64,000 nt of DNA from NCBI GenBank assembly GCA_965214085.1, contig OZ243937.1, positions 1-64,000 of the forward strand. Reading direction: 5' to 3'. The translations under genes were made by a program, and so were the position numbers. This stretch comes from UBA6055 sp965214085. GTDB taxonomy: Bacteria > Chloroflexota > Anaerolineae > Aggregatilineales > Phototrophicaceae. This document shows positions 36,090 through 46,500 of the stretch, piece after piece. Position 1 is the first letter of the stretch. Each line of letters begins with the position of its first letter. Below the pieces are notes generated by a model. The model did not search any database. It was not told where the DNA came from and saw nothing but the letters and a program-made list of their open reading frames with translations.

Positions 36090-37612
36090 CTACAATCGCA
36101 ATCGAAAAATGGGGCTTGTTCGAGGTGCAGCTGGCGGGCCCCGCGGCAGGCAACCCCTACCTTGATGTGGAATTCAGCGCGCAGTTTCGCTGCGGCGATA
36201 CGCTTTTAGACGCGCCTGGCTTTTACGATGGCGAGGGCGTTTATAAGCTGCGCTGCATGCCAACACAAATTGGCGAATGGCAATTCCAAACCAGCAGCAA
36301 TCTGCCCGAACTTGACGGGCAGAGCGGCAGCTTCACCTGCATTGCGCCAGGCGCGGATAATCACGGACCGGTTCATGTGCGTGATCAATTCCACTTCGCC
36401 TATGCCGATGGCACACCCTATTACTCATTTGGCACCACTTGCTACGCCTGGGTGCATCAGGGCGACGAAATGGAAGAACAGACCCTGCATACGTTGGCGG
36501 AAAAGCCCTTCAACAAGATTCGCTTCTGCGTCTTCCCCAAGCATTATCCCTTCAATCGCAATGAGCCGGTTCATTATCCCTACCCGCGAGATGCCGAGGG
36601 CAACAACGACCTGACGCGCTTTGACCCGGCATTCTTCGCTCATTTCGAAAAGCGCTTAGCGCAATTGATGGAGCTGGGCATCGAAGCCGACATTATCATC
36701 TGGCACCCTTACGATCGTTGGGGTTACGCAGACATGGACGAAGAGACCGACTACCGCTACCTGCGCTATCTCATCGCCCGGCTGGCGGCATTTCGCAATG
36801 TCTGGTGGTCGCTGGCGAATGAATACGACTTTATGCTGCGGGACAAACCGATGGAGCGCTGGGACAATTTCTTCCAGATCTTGCAAGTGGAAGACCCGTA
36901 TCAACATCTGCGCTCGATCCACAATGGCGATCCGGCGATGAACTATGACCACACCAAGGACGCCGTCACCCACGTCTGCATCCAGAACTGGGATGTAAAG
37001 CGCGTCGTCGAATGGCGCGAAGCTTATGGCAAGCCGGTCATTGATGACGAACTTGAATACGAGGGTAATATCCCCTTCTACTGGGGTAATATCTCCGCGG
37101 AAGAAGAGGTGCATCGCTTCTGGATCATGGTGGCGAATGGCGGCTATGGCGGCCACGGCGAAACTTATATGCACCCGGAGGACATCCTCTGGTGGTCGAA
37201 GGGCGGCGTACTGCATGGCGATAGCTGGCGCGGCATCGCCTTTCTACGAGAAATCATCGAAGAACTGCCGGGCGGCTTGACCCCACTGGCGACTGTCGGC
37301 GACAACGACCTCTTCCCGCATCCATTCACCCGTTGGTTCTGGACGCGCGTCAGTGGCGGCGTCAATGGCGGCTGCACTCTCATCTACCTGGGCGAGCATC
37401 AGCAGCAGATCATGCCCAATTATTCCAAGCACGGGCGCTACAATGTCGACATCATTGACACGCGCGCGCTGACCATCACACCGGGAGAAATCAAACCCTT
37501 TGATCTTGCCAATATGGAAAAGCAAACCTATTCCGAAAGAACGGCGCCGACCTATTATGTCGATTTGCCGAGCAAGCCTTATCTGGCAGTTCGCTTTACA
37601 GAGAAAGGTTAG
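36086..37612 (+). CDS. DUF5060/DUF5605-type glycosidase, paralogue 2
   Basis: A 508-residue paralogue of the 28705 gene with identical length and domain order: N-terminal beta-sandwich (IEKWGLFEVQLAGPAAGNPY), barrel, beta C-terminus. Candidate acid/base Glu246 lies in WWSLANEYDF and nucleophile Glu322 in PVIDDELEYEG. Compared with copy 1 the segment after the barrel entry is shorter, and WGNISAEEEVHRF replaces the corresponding loop, so specificity may differ. No signal peptide. The ATGA overlap with the ATPase gene shows it belongs to the import operon. Two intracellular glycosidases imply stepwise trimming of the imported glycoside. Confidence 0.86.
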   Translation: MTTIAIEKWGLFEVQLAGPAAGNPYLDVEFSAQFRCGDTLLDAPGFYDGEGVYKLRCMPTQIGEWQFQTSSNLPELDGQSGSFTCIAPGADNHGPVHVRDQFHFAYADGTPYYSFGTTCYAWVHQGDEMEEQTLHTLAEKPFNKIRFCVFPKHYPFNRNEPVHYPYPRDAEGNNDLTRFDPAFFAHFEKRLAQLMELGIEADIIIWHPYDRWGYADMDEETDYRYLRYLIARLAAFRNVWWSLANEYDFMLRDKPMERWDNFFQILQVEDPYQHLRSIHNGDPAMNYDHTKDAVTHVCIQNWDVKRVVEWREAYGKPVIDDELEYEGNIPFYWGNISAEEEVHRFWIMVANGGYGGHGETYMHPEDILWWSKGGVLHGDSWRGIAFLREIIEELPGGLTPLATVGDNDLFPHPFTRWFWTRVSGGVNGGCTLIYLGEHQQQIMPNYSKHGRYNVDIIDTRALTITPGEIKPFDLANMEKQTYSERTAPTYYVDLPSKPYLAVRFTEKG

Positions 37613-37639
37613 AAGCGCCGGCTGCAGACTGGCGCGGCT

Positions 37640-38608
37640 ATGGTGAAGGTCCGACGTGCTTCCACGCAAGAGGAACTGCGCTTGATGTCGCGAGTGGCCT
37701 ATCTCTATCACACGCGCCACTTGAAGCAGTCGCAGATTGCGCAGCAGCTAGATCTGTCGCAAGCGACTATCTCGCGCTTGCTGCGCCGTGCCGAGCGCGA
37801 CAAGATTGTGAAGACGACGGTGAATATCCCGACCAATATTCACACCGAGCTGGAGGATGAACTCTGCTCCAAATTCGGGTTGAAGTCTGCAATTGTCGTG
37901 CATTGCGACGATGAAAGCGATGAGGCCGTCATCCACCATATTGGCAGCGCCGCCGCCTATTACGTGGAGACGACGCTAGGCCGCAAGGAAGTGGTCGGGC
38001 TGTCGTCATGGAGCTCGGCTTTGTTGGCGATGGTGGATGCGATGCACCCGCTTGCGCGCGCGTCAGAGGCCAAAGTTGTGCAGATACTGGGCGGAATGGG
38101 GGAGCCGTCGGCGGAGATGTACGCTGCCCGCATCACGGAGCGCTTCGCAGCGCTAGTGCAAGGCGAGCCGGTTTATCTGCCCGCGCCCGGCGTCGCCCGC
38201 TCCGGGGAGATTCGTCGGGAATTGGAAACGGATGTCTATGTGAATGAAGCGCTGAATTGCTTCGAGCGCATTACATTTGCCATCGTCGGCATCGGCAGTA
38301 TCGAGCCATCGAAACTTCTGGCGAGCAGCGGCAATGTATTTTCCGCCAATGAGCTAAGCGCGCTGCAGCAGGCGGGCGCGGTTGGCGATATCTGTCTGCG
38401 CTTCTATGACGCAAGCGGCCGTCAGGTGGCGCTGCCGCTTGACCAGCGCGTGGTTAGCATTCGACTGCAGCAGCTTGTCAAAGCCAACCGCGTTCTGGCG
38501 CTAGCCGGTGGCAAGCGCAAAATAGAAGCCATACGCGGCGCTTTAGCGGGTGGGCTAGTGAATATCGTGATCACCGATCAACGGACGGCTGCGGCTTTGA
38601 TGGCATGA
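37640..38608 (+). CDS. SorC/DeoR-type sugar-binding transcriptional regulator
   Basis: A 322-residue regulator. The N-terminal helix-turn-helix (about 20-60) reads KQSQIAQQLDLSQATISRLL. The C-terminal sugar-phosphate-binding domain (about 75-320) has GLSSWSSALLAMVDAM, QILGGMGEPSAEMYA, VGIGSIEPSKLL and VLALAGGKRKIEAIRGAL. SorC proteins bind phosphorylated sugars and control the operon they sit in. It lies between the glycosidase and transketolase genes and its stop overlaps the next start. The palindromes at 28604-28625 are the likely operator. The effector is probably the kinase product. Confidence 0.93.
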   Translation: MVKVRRASTQEELRLMSRVAYLYHTRHLKQSQIAQQLDLSQATISRLLRRAERDKIVKTTVNIPTNIHTELEDELCSKFGLKSAIVVHCDDESDEAVIHHIGSAAAYYVETTLGRKEVVGLSSWSSALLAMVDAMHPLARASEAKVVQILGGMGEPSAEMYAARITERFAALVQGEPVYLPAPGVARSGEIRRELETDVYVNEALNCFERITFAIVGIGSIEPSKLLASSGNVFSANELSALQQAGAVGDICLRFYDASGRQVALPLDQRVVSIRLQQLVKANRVLALAGGKRKIEAIRGALAGGLVNIVITDQRTAAALMA

Positions 38609-39465
38609 CCTCGAACGCCGGCCGGAGCAAGGAATCTGCTGTGCAGGTAAGACAATTGCAGCGAAAATCAATCGAATATCGAAAGGCGATTCTGCGCAGC
38701 ATAATGTCGGCGAATGCTGGGCATACCGCCGGCAGCCTTTCCTGCATTGACATCTTGAACGCGCTCTACAACTACGTCATGGATATCACGCCGCGGAACT
38801 TCTCCTCTACCGAGCGTGACCGCTATGTTCAGAGCAAGGGACATTCGGTAGAGGCGCTCTATGTCGTGCTGGCGGACAAAGGCTTCTTCCCGGCTTCCGA
38901 GTTGGATACCTTGAGCCGCTTCCAATCGCACTTTGTCGGGCATCCCACGCGCAAAGTCCCCGGTGTGGAGCATAACACCGGCGCTTTGGGGCACGGCCTG
39001 TCCGTCAGTGTCGGTTTGGCTATCGGCGCGAAAATGAGCAAAAGCCCGCATCGCGTCTTCACCTTGCTTGGCGATGGCGAACTTGCTGAAGGCTCCAGCT
39101 GGGAAGCGCTTATGGCCGCCAGTCACTACAAGCTGGATAACCTCGTCATCATCGTCGATCGCAATGGATTACAAATCACAGGCGCTACCGAAGATGTAAT
39201 GGGATTGGAGCCGCTGGCGGAGAAGTTCGCCGCTTTTGGCTGCGCCGTCAAGGGCTGCGATGGCAACGATGTCGCTGCGCTGGTACGCGCTTTTGACCAG
39301 CACCCCTTTGAACGCGGCAAGCCCAATCTGCTTTTGGCGCGCACGACCAAAGGGGCAGGCGTCAGTTTCATGGAAGATGTCGTGAAGTGGCATCACAAGG
39401 TGCCGGCTGACGACGAATATCAAGCGGCGCTGGCCGAGCTGGAAATTGCGGAGTCCGCCTTATGA
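38605..39465 (+). CDS. transketolase, N-terminal (TPP-binding) subunit
   Basis: A 286-residue half-transketolase. It carries NAGHTAGSLSCIDILNALYN, the His-bearing GHPTRKVPGVEHNTGALGHG, and the TPP/Mg motif GDGELAEGSSWEALMAAS through IIVDRNGLQITG. The C-terminal half is the next gene, overlapping by four bases, so the enzyme is a split heterodimer. Split transketolases of this type include generic ones and the specialised apulose-4-phosphate and sulfo-sugar enzymes. The start overlaps the SorC stop; an in-frame GTG at 38641 is an alternative. Confidence 0.94.
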   Translation: MTSNAGRSKESAVQVRQLQRKSIEYRKAILRSIMSANAGHTAGSLSCIDILNALYNYVMDITPRNFSSTERDRYVQSKGHSVEALYVVLADKGFFPASELDTLSRFQSHFVGHPTRKVPGVEHNTGALGHGLSVSVGLAIGAKMSKSPHRVFTLLGDGELAEGSSWEALMAASHYKLDNLVIIVDRNGLQITGATEDVMGLEPLAEKFAAFGCAVKGCDGNDVAALVRAFDQHPFERGKPNLLLARTTKGAGVSFMEDVVKWHHKVPADDEYQAALAELEIAESAL

Positions 39466-40412
39466 TCGCGCCGGCAGTAGGTCGCGCGAACCTGGAAGTC
39501 TTCGCCGACACCTTGCTTGCGCTGGCGCGGCGGGACCCCTCAATCGTCATTGTCACCAGCGACTCCCGGGGGTCGGGCAAGTTGATCCCATTTGGGCAAG
39601 CGTTGCCCGACCAGTTGATAGAAATGGGTATTGCCGAGCAGAATCTGGTTGGCGTCGCCGCGGGCCTGGCCATGTCCGGCAAGAAGGTCTTCGTCGTCTC
39701 ACCCGCTTGTTTCCTCACCGCTCGCTCGCTGGAGCAGATCAAGAATGACATCGCTTATTCCGATCATCCAGCCAAAGTCATCGGCATCAGCGCCGGTGTT
39801 AGTTACGGCGCGCTGGGGACCACCCATCATTCTTTGCACGATTACGCCGCTCTGCGCGCGATAAACAACATCGACATCGTTGCGCCCGCGGACAATTTTG
39901 AGGCCCGCGAGGCGATCAAAGCGGCCCTGGACCACCCGCGCCCCATCTACATCCGCTATGGCAAGAAGCCCATGCTGGGATTGCATGCGCCCGACGCCCG
40001 CTTTGAGATTGGCAAAGCCATCACCATTCGCGAAGGCAGCGACCTCACATTTATCGCGACTGGCGAGCCAACCGGACGCGCGCTGCTGGCGGCGCAGGCA
40101 TTGGAGGCACATGGCATCTGCTGTGGAGTCATCAGTATGCACACGGTTAAACCGCTCGATGTGGACGCTCTGCTTCACGCGGCGCGCCATTCCGGCGCCA
40201 TCGTCACTGTGGAAGAGCACAGTGTCTACGGCGGGCTGGGCGAAGCTTGCGCCGCAGTTTTGCTGCATGAAGGTCTCAGCTTGCCCTTCAGGATCGTGGC
40301 GATTCCGGATGAATACACCGTAACGGGCGATCAACTGGAGATCTTTGACCACTATGGCATCTCCGCCGATGGGCTGGCAAAGACCGCTAGAGAATTGCTG
40401 CGCAGGCGCTAG
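39462..40412 (+). CDS. transketolase, C-terminal subunit
   Basis: A 316-residue half-transketolase with the pyrimidine-binding and C-terminal domains. The TPP-activating Glu is in MGIAEQNLVGVAAGLAMSGK. THHSLHDYAALRAINNIDIV and YIRYGKKPML contribute to the substrate site, and the C-terminal domain includes TVEEHSVYGGLGEA. It couples with the N-terminal half. In this operon it would split the phosphoketose made by the isomerase and kinase into pentose-pathway and glycolytic phosphates. Confidence 0.94.
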   Translation: MIAPAVGRANLEVFADTLLALARRDPSIVIVTSDSRGSGKLIPFGQALPDQLIEMGIAEQNLVGVAAGLAMSGKKVFVVSPACFLTARSLEQIKNDIAYSDHPAKVIGISAGVSYGALGTTHHSLHDYAALRAINNIDIVAPADNFEAREAIKAALDHPRPIYIRYGKKPMLGLHAPDARFEIGKAITIREGSDLTFIATGEPTGRALLAAQALEAHGICCGVISMHTVKPLDVDALLHAARHSGAIVTVEEHSVYGGLGEACAAVLLHEGLSLPFRIVAIPDEYTVTGDQLEIFDHYGISADGLAKTARELLRRR

Positions 40413-40415
40413 GCG

Positions 40416-41891
40416 ATGAATACGATTCTCGCGCTCGACCAAAGCACATCGGCGACTAAAGCCTTGCGATTTAGCTTGTCGGGCCAGCTGCTGGACCAAG
40501 TCGCCTTAGCCCACCAGCAGTATTATCCACAGCCCGGTTGGGTAGAGCATTACGCCGAAGAAATCTACCAGAACACGCTGACGGCATCACGGGAACTCCT
40601 GGCGCGTCATCGTTCCGGCTTGCGCCAGCTCGCCGGCTTGAGCATCACCAACCAGCGCGAGACAATCGTCGTTTTCGACCGCGCGACTGGCAAGCCGCTC
40701 TATCCCGCCATCGTCTGGCAGTGCCGCCGCGGCGACCCCATCTGCCAAGAATTGATCAGCGCCGGTCATGAGGACAGGGTATTCGCGCGGACTGGACTCA
40801 AAATTGATACCTATTTCCCGGCGTCAAAGCTCACCTGGCTGCTGCGCGAAGAGCCGGGTATCAGACGCCGGCTTGAGGCGGGCAGCGCGCTGATCGGTAC
40901 GATAGACGCTTACTTGATCTACCGCTTGACGGGAGGCGCGGTCTTCGCCACTGACCACAGCAATGCCAGCCGCACACTCCTTTTCAATATCAATACGCTG
41001 GCCTGGGACGAAGACCTCTGCGCGCTCTTTGAGATTCCGCCTGGCGCATTGCCTGAAGTACACGAGAGCGGCGCCTTTTTCGGGCAGACCGATCTGGAGG
41101 GCGCGCTTGAATCTCCAATTCCAATTTGCGGCGTCATGGGGGATTCTCAGGCGGCGCTCTTCGCCCAGCAGTGCTACAGGCCTGGCGACGCCAAAGTGAC
41201 CATCGGCACTGGCTCATCGGTCATGCTGAATATCGGGCACCAGCCCTTGCTATCGCGCAACGGGCTGCTCACCGCCTTGGCTTGGGTCTACGAAGCGAAG
41301 CCGGTGTATGCCTTTGAAGGCATTATCAATTATGCAGGCGCGACCGTCGCCTGGCTGCGCGACGGCTTGGAACTGATCAACAACAGCGCCGAAACCGAAG
41401 ATCTGGCGAGCAGCGTTGAGGACAATGGCGGGGTATATTTTGTGCCCGCCTTCGTCGGCCTTAACGCGCCATACTGGCGGGCTGATGTAAAAGCGGCCAT
41501 CGTCGGCTTGACGCCCGGCTCCACCAAAGCGCATGTCGCCCGCGCCGCGCTGGAATCCATCGCCTACCAGATTAAGGATGCCCTTGACCTGATGAAGGCT
41601 GAGGCGAAAGCCGATCTTACCATGATCCGCGCTGATGGCGGCGCGACGCGGAATGCTTTCCTGATGCAGGTGGTCGCGGACTTAAACGGCATCGCCGTTC
41701 GCGCATCGGCTCTGCCCGAACTCTCGGCGTTGGGCGCTGTCTACGCCGGCATGCTCGGTTTGGGCATGCGTAATATGAGCGAACTGCGCGAGATGGCTGC
41801 CAACTACAGTGAATATCAGGCGGCGATGAACGCTGGCTTGGCGGAGAATATGCACGCTGGCTGGAAAGCGGCGGTGCGGCAGATTCTATAA
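40416..41891 (+). CDS. FGGY-family carbohydrate kinase
   Basis: A 491-residue kinase with the actin-like fold. It has the N-terminal phosphate-1 loop LALDQSTSATKALRF, QTDL-region SITNQRETIVVFDRATGKPL, the phosphate-2 region GVMGDSQAALFAQQCY with TIGTGSSVMLN, and the C-terminal RADGGATRNAFLMQ. Overall it resembles glycerol kinase within FGGY. The start is 4 bases after the transketolase stop. In this context it most likely phosphorylates a ketose such as apulose, xylulose or ribulose rather than glycerol. Sequence alone cannot fix the substrate. Confidence 0.92.
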   Translation: MNTILALDQSTSATKALRFSLSGQLLDQVALAHQQYYPQPGWVEHYAEEIYQNTLTASRELLARHRSGLRQLAGLSITNQRETIVVFDRATGKPLYPAIVWQCRRGDPICQELISAGHEDRVFARTGLKIDTYFPASKLTWLLREEPGIRRRLEAGSALIGTIDAYLIYRLTGGAVFATDHSNASRTLLFNINTLAWDEDLCALFEIPPGALPEVHESGAFFGQTDLEGALESPIPICGVMGDSQAALFAQQCYRPGDAKVTIGTGSSVMLNIGHQPLLSRNGLLTALAWVYEAKPVYAFEGIINYAGATVAWLRDGLELINNSAETEDLASSVEDNGGVYFVPAFVGLNAPYWRADVKAAIVGLTPGSTKAHVARAALESIAYQIKDALDLMKAEAKADLTMIRADGGATRNAFLMQVVADLNGIAVRASALPELSALGAVYAGMLGLGMRNMSELREMAANYSEYQAAMNAGLAENMHAGWKAAVRQIL

Positions 41892-41924
41892 CTTACTGGA
41901 TAGCGCGTTGACTGAGGTGAGCAA

Positions 41925-43340
41925 ATGGCAGACAAGCAACTGACTTTGGGCGTAATCATCGGCAATCGCGATTTCTTCCCCGACGCGCTTATTACCGAAG
42001 GGCGCAAGGATATTCTGGACGTGCTCGCGGCCGAGAATGTCCGCCCCATCCTACTGGACGAGTCTGCGACCAAACTGGGCGCGGTGGAGACTTGGGAGAA
42101 CGCCAAGAAATGCGCCGACCTCTTCCAGCAGCATCGCCGCGAGATCGACGGCATCCTCATCTGCCTGCCGAATTTTGGCGACGAAAAGGGCATCGCGGAG
42201 ACGATAAAATTGTCCGAGCTGCAAGTGCCCATCCTGGTGCAAGCCTATCCCGACGACCTCAACGCTTTGATCCCATCGCGGCGGCGCGATGCCTTCTGCG
42301 GCAAGATCTCTGTCTGCAACAACTTGTATCAATACGGCTTCAATTACAGCGTGACGCAGGACCACACCGTGCATCCCAAGAGCGACTCATTCAAGCGCGA
42401 CCTGCAGCAATTCCTCGGCGTCTGCCGCGTGGTTCGCGGTTTGAAGAGCGCGCGGCTGGGCGCGGTCGGCGCGCGTCCCAACGCTTTTAATACAACCCGC
42501 TACAGTGAGAAACTACTCCAGGCTTTTGGCATCAGCGTACAGACGCTCGACTTGACTGACGTCTTTGGGCCGGCGCGCAAACTCCCCGACGCCGACGCGC
42601 GCGTCCAAGAGCGCATTGGCAAGATCACGGCCTATGTCAAGACGGATGGCGTGCCACACCCTTCGCTACTCAAGATGGCGAAGATCGGCGTGGTCCTCGA
42701 CGAATGGATGAGTTCGCTTGATATCACGGCGACCGCGCTGCAATGCTGGGACTCGCTGCAACTGAATTACGGCGTCAACGTCTGCACGCTGATGAGCATG
42801 ATGAGCGAGCAGTTGCTGCCTAGCGCTTGCGAGGTGGATATCACCGGCGTCGTCTCGATGTACGCGCTGCAGTTGGCGTCGGAGACGCCCAGCGCGCTGG
42901 TCGACTGGAACAATAACTACGCCGATGATCCGAACAAGTGTGTGCTTTTCCACTGCGGCAATTGGGCGAAGAGCTTCTTTGATGACGACTTCAAAATGGA
43001 GTACGCGCCGATACTGGGCTCGACTTTAGGCGATGAGAATACTTACGGCGTGGTCGCGGGGCGTACGCCGCCGGGCCCCTTCAGCTACGCTCGCGTCACG
43101 ACCGATGACCGCAACGGCGTCATGCGCGCCTACGTTGGCGACGGCATGTTCGTCGATGATCCGCTGGAGACGTTTGGCAGCCGCGCCGTTGTCGAAGTGC
43201 CGGAATTGCAGACGCTGATGCGGCACATCTGCACCAAGGGCTTCGAACATCACGCAGCGATGAATCGCTCGCATTCGGCCGCTATTCTCAGCGAAGCCTT
43301 TTCAACCTACTTCGACTGGGATGTGTATCACCACTGCTGA
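41925..43340 (+). CDS. L-fucose/L-arabinose isomerase-like ketol-isomerase
   Basis: A 471-residue protein of the FucI/AraA-like group. The C-terminal part holds EQLLPSACEVDITGVVSMYA, carrying the Glu and Asp expected for metal binding, FHCGNWAKSF, and KGFEHHAAMNRSH with the conserved His. It interconverts an aldose and a ketose with a divalent metal. As the last gene of the operon it would convert the sugar freed by the glycosidases to the ketose for the FGGY kinase. The family includes enzymes for fucose, arabinose, and sulfoquinovose-type sugars, so specificity is open. Confidence 0.85.
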   Translation: MADKQLTLGVIIGNRDFFPDALITEGRKDILDVLAAENVRPILLDESATKLGAVETWENAKKCADLFQQHRREIDGILICLPNFGDEKGIAETIKLSELQVPILVQAYPDDLNALIPSRRRDAFCGKISVCNNLYQYGFNYSVTQDHTVHPKSDSFKRDLQQFLGVCRVVRGLKSARLGAVGARPNAFNTTRYSEKLLQAFGISVQTLDLTDVFGPARKLPDADARVQERIGKITAYVKTDGVPHPSLLKMAKIGVVLDEWMSSLDITATALQCWDSLQLNYGVNVCTLMSMMSEQLLPSACEVDITGVVSMYALQLASETPSALVDWNNNYADDPNKCVLFHCGNWAKSFFDDDFKMEYAPILGSTLGDENTYGVVAGRTPPGPFSYARVTTDDRNGVMRAYVGDGMFVDDPLETFGSRAVVEVPELQTLMRHICTKGFEHHAAMNRSHSAAILSEAFSTYFDWDVYHHC

Positions 43341-43558
43341 CCGGCTTGCCTGCGCCATGTCAATCAGCATGTGCGGCGGTTCACCCCCTCTCCTGTGGGG
43401 GAGTGTCTAATATAGTGGCTATAGGCAATGGATGAGTTGAGCGTCTTTAGCTGTGTACTTCTGCTTGTATAGCTGGCGCTGATTCCAAGCGCGCGCAACC
43501 AATTTTGCAGGGCGACTTCGATCAGTTTTTGGCAGCGGGCATAGCCAGCCCTCGGGCT

Positions 43559-46500
43559 TTAGTCTTCAAAGCCGTGTGAATTGAAGTTCAGTGTGCGGCT
43601 GTTTTCGCTGAGTGTGCGCACGGTAGCATCGTCGAAGCCGTCGCCGTGCAGGCCATTGATCTCGACGGTGATGCTGACATCGACGCCGGGCAGAGACGCC
43701 AGCCGCAGGATGATCTCGTCGGCGATCTGGTTGAGGTCGCGCCTGGCCCGCTGCGGATTGACTTTCACCGAGCCGTAATAGCGCTTCTTGGGCTTGGGCG
43801 GGGTTGGGGCGTAGGGCTCGACGACTTTCGTCGCCACTGGCGCTGGCCCGCCGTCGACGGGCGGCGCTACGGCGTTCGGCTGCCTGGCGGCGCGTTCGGC
43901 TTCTAGCTGCGCCTGCGCGATATCGTGCTGCACGATCAAGGCCTTGTCGTCAAAGTATAAGGTGAAAGATTGCCCCATGGTGAGACCGGTATATTTGCCG
44001 TCTTCGTCAAGGCCGGTGGCATAAGCGAAGGCGGGTAAAAGCCGGCTGACGCCATCTTTGATAGTCGCTTCCAAGACGCTGCGGTCGAAGAGGCGATCCA
44101 TATAGCAGTAATTCGTGCACCATTCCCAGAGTTTCTTGACGCTCAAGTGGGGCATATCCTTCCAGCCGAGCTGTTCCAGTTCCATCAGCAAGTTGTCGGA
44201 CGCCAACTTTTGAACAAGCCAAGCATTGCTCTTGAGTTTGCGGGCGGCGCGTTCAAGGAAGGGGTTGTCGCCTGATATCCGTACATCACTGAGCGTGACG
44301 GGTTTGCTCTGGTCCGGCTGCTGCGGCACAATCAGCCAGCTATAAGTCGCTTGCAGCTGCTTTTCGACTGTCTCGCTCTCTTTCTTCATGCTGTCATCAA
44401 CTTGTCTTATCTGCGCGACATCCAGGTTCAGTTCCGCGGTTTTCCGTTTGATCGACTCCCAAGCGAGGTATTTGCGGATGCTCCCCTGTAATTCAGCATA
44501 GCGCGTTTCATCCGGCGCGATGAATACAAGCATATTGCGATGATGGCGCGGCGAATTGCCACGGCTGTTCATGATCGCGTCGATATATTGCATCGCTTCG
44601 GAATCGCTACTTATTTTTCTGTGCGTATACTCGGGACCGAGCACAACCACCCGCGCGCGCTGCTCGTCAGGAATCTCGGCGCTGCTTGCCGGCAGGAAGT
44701 GCACGGCGCCGAACTGTCGTTTGTCCCAGGGCTGCTCGCGCAGGCGCTGCCCGACTTCATCCATTACCTGATACGCTTCCAGGTTCTGGGCCAAGTCCGC
44801 CGCCGCGCGATTGAGGGTGGGGCGTGTGTCATACCAGTAGCGCGTCTCGTTCTTGTAGAGATAACTCAACTGATCGCCCATGTGGCGCAGGGCATCGTTG
44901 AATACCGCCGGCGATTCACCGGGCTGTACGGTGGCCAAATGCACTTCCTCTTGCGTCAAACCGCGTGATTGCTGCAGACGGTTAGAGGGCGCGCTGCCGA
45001 CAAAGACGGCTCGCGCCACCCGCCGGCTGGCCATATGTTCGCCGAAGCGCTTGTTTCCCTGGTCTTGCTGAAACGGCTTTGAGCTCCCGCCATCGATATC
45101 TTGCTCGATAATGGCGGGCCAATTGCCCGGTAAATTGCGCAGAATCTCGTACAGCACTTTGCCTTCCCAGAGCGGGATGCTGCCCGGCATGATCAGCAGC
45201 CCGTGATCGTTGTCCATCCACAGCCGGTGGATGACGGTCGCCATCAAGCGGAGGACGCCGCGCGTCTGTTGAAAGCCCTCCAGAGTCGACCAATCCTTGT
45301 AGAGCCGGTCGAAGAGCTCCGGGTGAATCGGATAGGCTTGTTCCAGGCGGTTAAAATAGTCGGTCTCGCCGGAATCGCGCGGGAATTCAGCCGGGCTGTC
45401 GCGATACATCTTGCTGAAAGCTCGCACCACAGCATCGCGCGCCGGACGATCGATCTCGTCCGTGAAGAGCCGCCGCCGCACGATCTCGTAACTTTCAACC
45501 GCAGTTACCGGCTTCCAGACCGATTCCATTCTGCCCAGCGTTTTGCTTATGAAGTCCATCGCTTCGGCGCCGCCGGGGCCGCCCGCTTCCAGCTCGCTCA
45601 CTGGCAGAGATATCAGCAGCAAGGCATCGCTGGCCCGCCGCACCGCTTCTGTCAGCGCCTGCACAAAGGTCATGATCGCGTCAAAACTTGCAGCGTAGCG
45701 CCCGCCCTGCGCGTTGTATAGATTGCGCGCGTGGGCAACTAATTCGTCAATAATAATCAGCGCCGGACCGTGCTTTTCAAAAAGCTCTAATAGAGTGCTG
45801 GAGCCCGGGCTTACTCCCGCCTCATCCGCTTGCTTGACAAGCTCATAAGCCGGCAAACCGCCCAGTTGATAGGCGATCTCACCCCAGAGATTGTGCGTGG
45901 TACAGTCGTCATAATCGCGCGGCTTCGTCCCGTCAAAGTCTGTACCTACGATGACCGCGCGCTGGCACTTGATGAAGTCATCGACAGTGCCGATACGCCC
46001 GACAATGCCTTCCGCGCCCGGTATTTCGCTCAGCTTTATGCCCCCCGCCAAGTGATACAGCGCCAGCAAGCTATGCGTTTTACCCCCGCCGAAGTTCGTC
46101 TGCAACTGCACGACCGGGTCCGCGCCCTCGCCATTCAGCCGCAGGAAACAGTTCACGATCAGATCCTGCAGGCCGCGCGTCAGATAGGTACGCTGAAAGA
46201 ATTCACTCGCAATGCCATATTCCGGCGTCGCCTTGCCTTGGGCCACTTGCGCCAGATCCGCGCTAAATTCCGACAGTGTGAACTTTCCCTTGCGCACATC
46301 TTGATGCGGCTGCACCACCTGTCGCCAAGGCTTTAAGCCTACCGGCGTATAGCGCAGGAAGGCATCCATCGGCGTCGATACCCGCTCCTGCTGTTTCACC
46401 GATTTGTCAGCCTCGCGCTCAAATCGGATTCGCAGCAAAGCCTGAGCATGCCCCGCCGCCGCCTCAGCCTCTTTCATCGCGTCTACTGCCTGCAATAGCA

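Noticed and set aside
28705..43340. Sulfoquinovose pathway as the main reading of the operon
   Set aside because: No sulfoquinovosidase of the GH31 type, no sulfonate exporter and no sulfolactaldehyde enzyme; the FGGY kinase fits a pentose-like sugar better. Kept only as an alternative.
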